Source: Desulfobulbaceae bacterium (GTDB taxonomy: Bacteria; Desulfobacterota; Desulfobulbia; Desulfobulbales; Desulfobulbaceae). Taken from it: 44,570 bases of DNA. A program made the position numbers and the translations under genes. Where the stretch lies: NCBI GenBank assembly GCA_015484845.1, contig WFUT01000126.1, positions 1 to 44,570 on the forward strand. The letters are read 5' to 3'. Below are positions 43,368-44,570 of the stretch, one piece after another (the stretch's first letter is position 1; every line of letters starts with the position of its first letter). The notes under the pieces were generated by a model, which made no database searches, had not been told where the DNA came from, and saw only the letters and a program-made list of their open reading frames with translations.

Positions 43368-43718
43368 TCATTCGAGCAACAGCAGGCTTGGATCGATTCC
43401 CATGGCATCGGCCACGCGGGCCAGTGTGGCGCGGCGGGGCCTGGCGTTCGGCCGTTCGATGCGGGCGATGGCGGACTGCTTCATCCCGGCGCGGTCGGCG
43501 AGCTCCTTCTGGGTAAGTCCGAGGTGCTCGCGCCAGGCCGCCACCAGTGGGACACCGGCCAGGACGTGCCGCTCCACCACCTCGTGCGGGATCCCTTCCG
43601 CCCGCTTTTTCTCTGCTCTCCAGGCGGCCTCCATCTCCTGGAAGCGCTTCCAGGGGACCACGGCGAACGCCGGCTTGCCGCCGTATTCGATGATCTGGCA
43701 CTCAGTATGTTCGCTCAT
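43368..43718 (-). CDS. XRE-family antitoxin
   Basis: 116 aa. The helix-turn-helix is at about residues 66-110: LGLTQKELADRAGMKQSAIARIERPNARPRRATLARVADAMGI. The N-terminal part IIEYGGKPAFAVVPWKRFQEME resembles the strand-rich segment of Phd-like antitoxins. It is second in the operon and overlaps the toxin by 17 bases. It should bind the toxin and the operon promoter. Confidence 0.9.
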   Translation of the reverse strand: MSEHTECQIIEYGGKPAFAVVPWKRFQEMEAAWRAEKKRAEGIPHEVVERHVLAGVPLVAAWREHLGLTQKELADRAGMKQSAIARIERPNARPRRATLARVADAMGIDPSLLLLE

Positions 43719-43956
43719 CCCGTTTTTTCACCTCCTCGATGCTGATGATCCTTGCTTGATCGAAGACATCGAACAAGATCCGGTAATCGCCGACCCGCAG
43801 CCGGTACGCGCGGCGGTGATTGGTCAGCGCCTTCACCCCAGGGGTATCCGGGAAATCAGCCAAGGCGCGAACCGCCACGACGATGCGCTTCTGTGCCGCC
43901 TTGTTTTTCAGCTTAGACAGTTGTTTGAGCGCCTTGGGGGTCCAGATGATTTCCAT
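43702..43956 (-). CDS. RelE/HigB-like toxin
   Basis: 84 aa of the RelE superfamily: MEIIWTPKALKQLSKLKNKAAQKRIVVAVRALADFP, then ALTNHRRAYRLRVGDYRILFDVFDQARIISIEEVKKRDERTY. The R-x-R-x-G-D-YRI segment and the terminal KRDERTY are typical of RelE-type mRNA nucleases. The toxin comes first and the antitoxin second, as in higBA-type systems. An AT-rich promoter (TTGTCT, 17-bp spacer, TATAAA) lies immediately upstream and would give almost no leader. Confidence 0.9.
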   Translation of the reverse strand: MEIIWTPKALKQLSKLKNKAAQKRIVVAVRALADFPDTPGVKALTNHRRAYRLRVGDYRILFDVFDQARIISIEEVKKRDERTY

Positions 43957-44318
43957 GGTTCTTTTATAACAAAATATAACGATATAGACAATGAAAAACG
44001 AGATATTTCAGAAAGTGGCGATGGCTGCCGGCCGCCGTTGCCCGCGCTGCGGCTGGTGTTCCGGGTGAGGCGGGTGAACGCGCGGCCTGGAGGTCTGACG
44101 GAATGGGAGACAACAAGCAACCGCCGTGGAGCCTGCAACAAAAGAAAATTCGCCAACGAGTAGCGAGTCAGGAAATTCCGGGTAGAGTAGAGCATTGATT
44201 CAGCCGGTTCCCCGGCCCTTTCTATATTCGAAACGCCTCGCCGCCCGCGGCTACTGCGTGTTCCAAGGCCCTACTTCCTCTACTCTTTTCCCAAAACAGT
44301 AATGTGTCCCCATAATCC
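43957..44318. other. Stretch between the toxin promoter and the right repeat copy
   Basis: 362 bases with no gene I can support. The first ~45 bases hold TATAAC repeats (TATAAC-AAAA-TATAAC), possible operator half-sites. Near 44300-44310 AGTAATGTGTCCCC resembles a sequence I recall near REP-associated (Y1) transposase genes; no transposase is present. A 15-codon cysteine-rich frame near 44020-44067 is probably chance. Confidence 0.4.
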
Positions 44319-44323
44319 CCGGC

Positions 44324-44360
44324 AAAAAAAGGGGCCGGAAGCACTCGCGCTTCCGGCCCC
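44324..44360 (-). terminator. Terminator of the gene at the right edge
   Basis: Minus strand: perfect 12-bp stem GGGGCCGGAAGC (arms 44360-44349 and 44342-44331), then seven Ts (44330-44324). The loop is inverted relative to the left copy. Confidence 0.92.
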
Positions 44361-44371
44361 GATGCCGTGGC

Positions 44372-44570
44372 TCACCTGGTCGTGGCCGGCGGGCCTGCCG
44401 TGCTTTTTCCGGACCCGCTGGCGGCCCCGGCTGCTGCCGCTGCCGGCTTGCCGCCGCCCTGCTCCTTCTTCAGGTCCTCTTTCTTCTTCTCAACCAGCAG
44501 CTCGCGCTTTGTATCGAGCAGGGGCGTGAGCTGCCAGCCCGGAACCTTGAAGTAGAGATCCGAATCCGAG
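44372..44570 (-). CDS. C-terminal end of an unidentified protein (runs off right edge)
   Basis: The last 65 codons: SDSDLYFKVPGWQLTPLLD, then a lysine/glutamate-rich helix (KRELLVEKKKEDLKKEQ) and a low-complexity Gly/Ala/Ser tail ending GPPATTR. The left copy suggests that the sequence before it reads YVLKT. I do not recognise the family; the SDSDLYFKVPGWQ segment could be the last strand of a folded domain. A strong terminator follows the stop. Confidence 0.75.
   Translation of the reverse strand, partial: SDSDLYFKVPGWQLTPLLDTKRELLVEKKKEDLKKEQGGGKPAAAAAGAASGSGKSTAGPPATTR

Larger units (their letters stand above)
44319..44570. repeat. Right copy of the ~250-bp direct repeat
   Basis: Same orientation as 42873-43123 and almost identical; it runs to the window edge. 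It belongs to the gene that continues beyond the window, so this is probably the functional copy. Confidence 0.92.

Noticed and set aside
44020-44067. Cysteine-rich mini-frame (MAAGRRCPRCGWCSG)
   Set aside because: Only 15 codons with no ribosome-binding site; probably chance, though it could be a decayed zinc-ribbon fragment.
43908-44195. 95-codon minus-strand frame upstream of the second toxin
   Set aside because: It spans the toxin's promoter and start, has mixed composition and shows no recognisable domain.

Overview
The window is GC-rich, tightly packed Gram-negative DNA. Likely source (inference): a Desulfobacterota bacterium of the Desulfobulbales type. Supporting genes are LL-diaminopimelate aminotransferase (DapL), Kdo/LPS genes (kdsA, kdsC, lptC), a TonB-dependent receptor, a di-heme c-type sensor diguanylate cyclase, a sigma-54-like promoter, LarC and AMMECR1. 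Coding regions show strong G/C third-position bias, so most long antisense reading frames are shadows. Ten neighbouring gene pairs overlap by four bases (ATGA or GTGA), indicating translational coupling.

Layout. 1-5476 is a cobalamin uptake region on the minus strand: promoter, B12 riboswitch, transcription terminator, TonB receptor, then an ABC ATPase coupled to the start of a CobN-like gene. A plus-strand AAA ATPase/DUF4143 gene with palindromic flanks interrupts it. 5668-10391 holds a hydantoinase/oxoprolinase-family protein, a small outer-membrane barrel, a rhodanese, and a DsbD-like/TlpA-like redox pair. 10399-12388 is the di-heme GGDEF sensor. 12410-18876 is a MarR-controlled tripartite RND efflux operon (marR, adaptor, pump, TolC-like). 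19094-22732 holds a small protein, a non-canonical NRAMP transporter, and a ykgJ-like/plsY/J-domain operon. 22866-28059 is the coupled def-fmt-larC-pgpA-amidohydrolase run plus an alpha/beta hydrolase. 28222-28536 is a small membrane protein behind a sigma-54-like promoter. 28653-33816 is pyrG-kdsA-kdsC-lptC and dapL, with an attenuator-like hairpin before pyrG. 33917-37802 has a PP2C phosphatase, a flavodoxin-like protein, tRNA-Ser(CGA), a LEA14-like lipoprotein, AMMECR1 and a second YkgJ protein. 37860-42848 is bioB, then bioA and a PerM/AI-2E-family permease.

The most unusual parts are two AT-rich toxin-antitoxin cassettes, each bracketed by direct repeats. The first (39264-39825, Phd/YefM plus RelE/ParE) splits bioB from bioA. 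Its flanks are two copies of an array of four hairpins whose stems differ but whose loop is AGA or TCT (CCT in one decayed member). The second (43368-43956, RelE-like toxin followed by XRE antitoxin) lies between two near-identical copies of the 3' end and terminator of an unidentified gene that continues past the right edge. The terminator loop is inverted between the copies. Together these suggest repeat-associated movement or capture of small TA cassettes.
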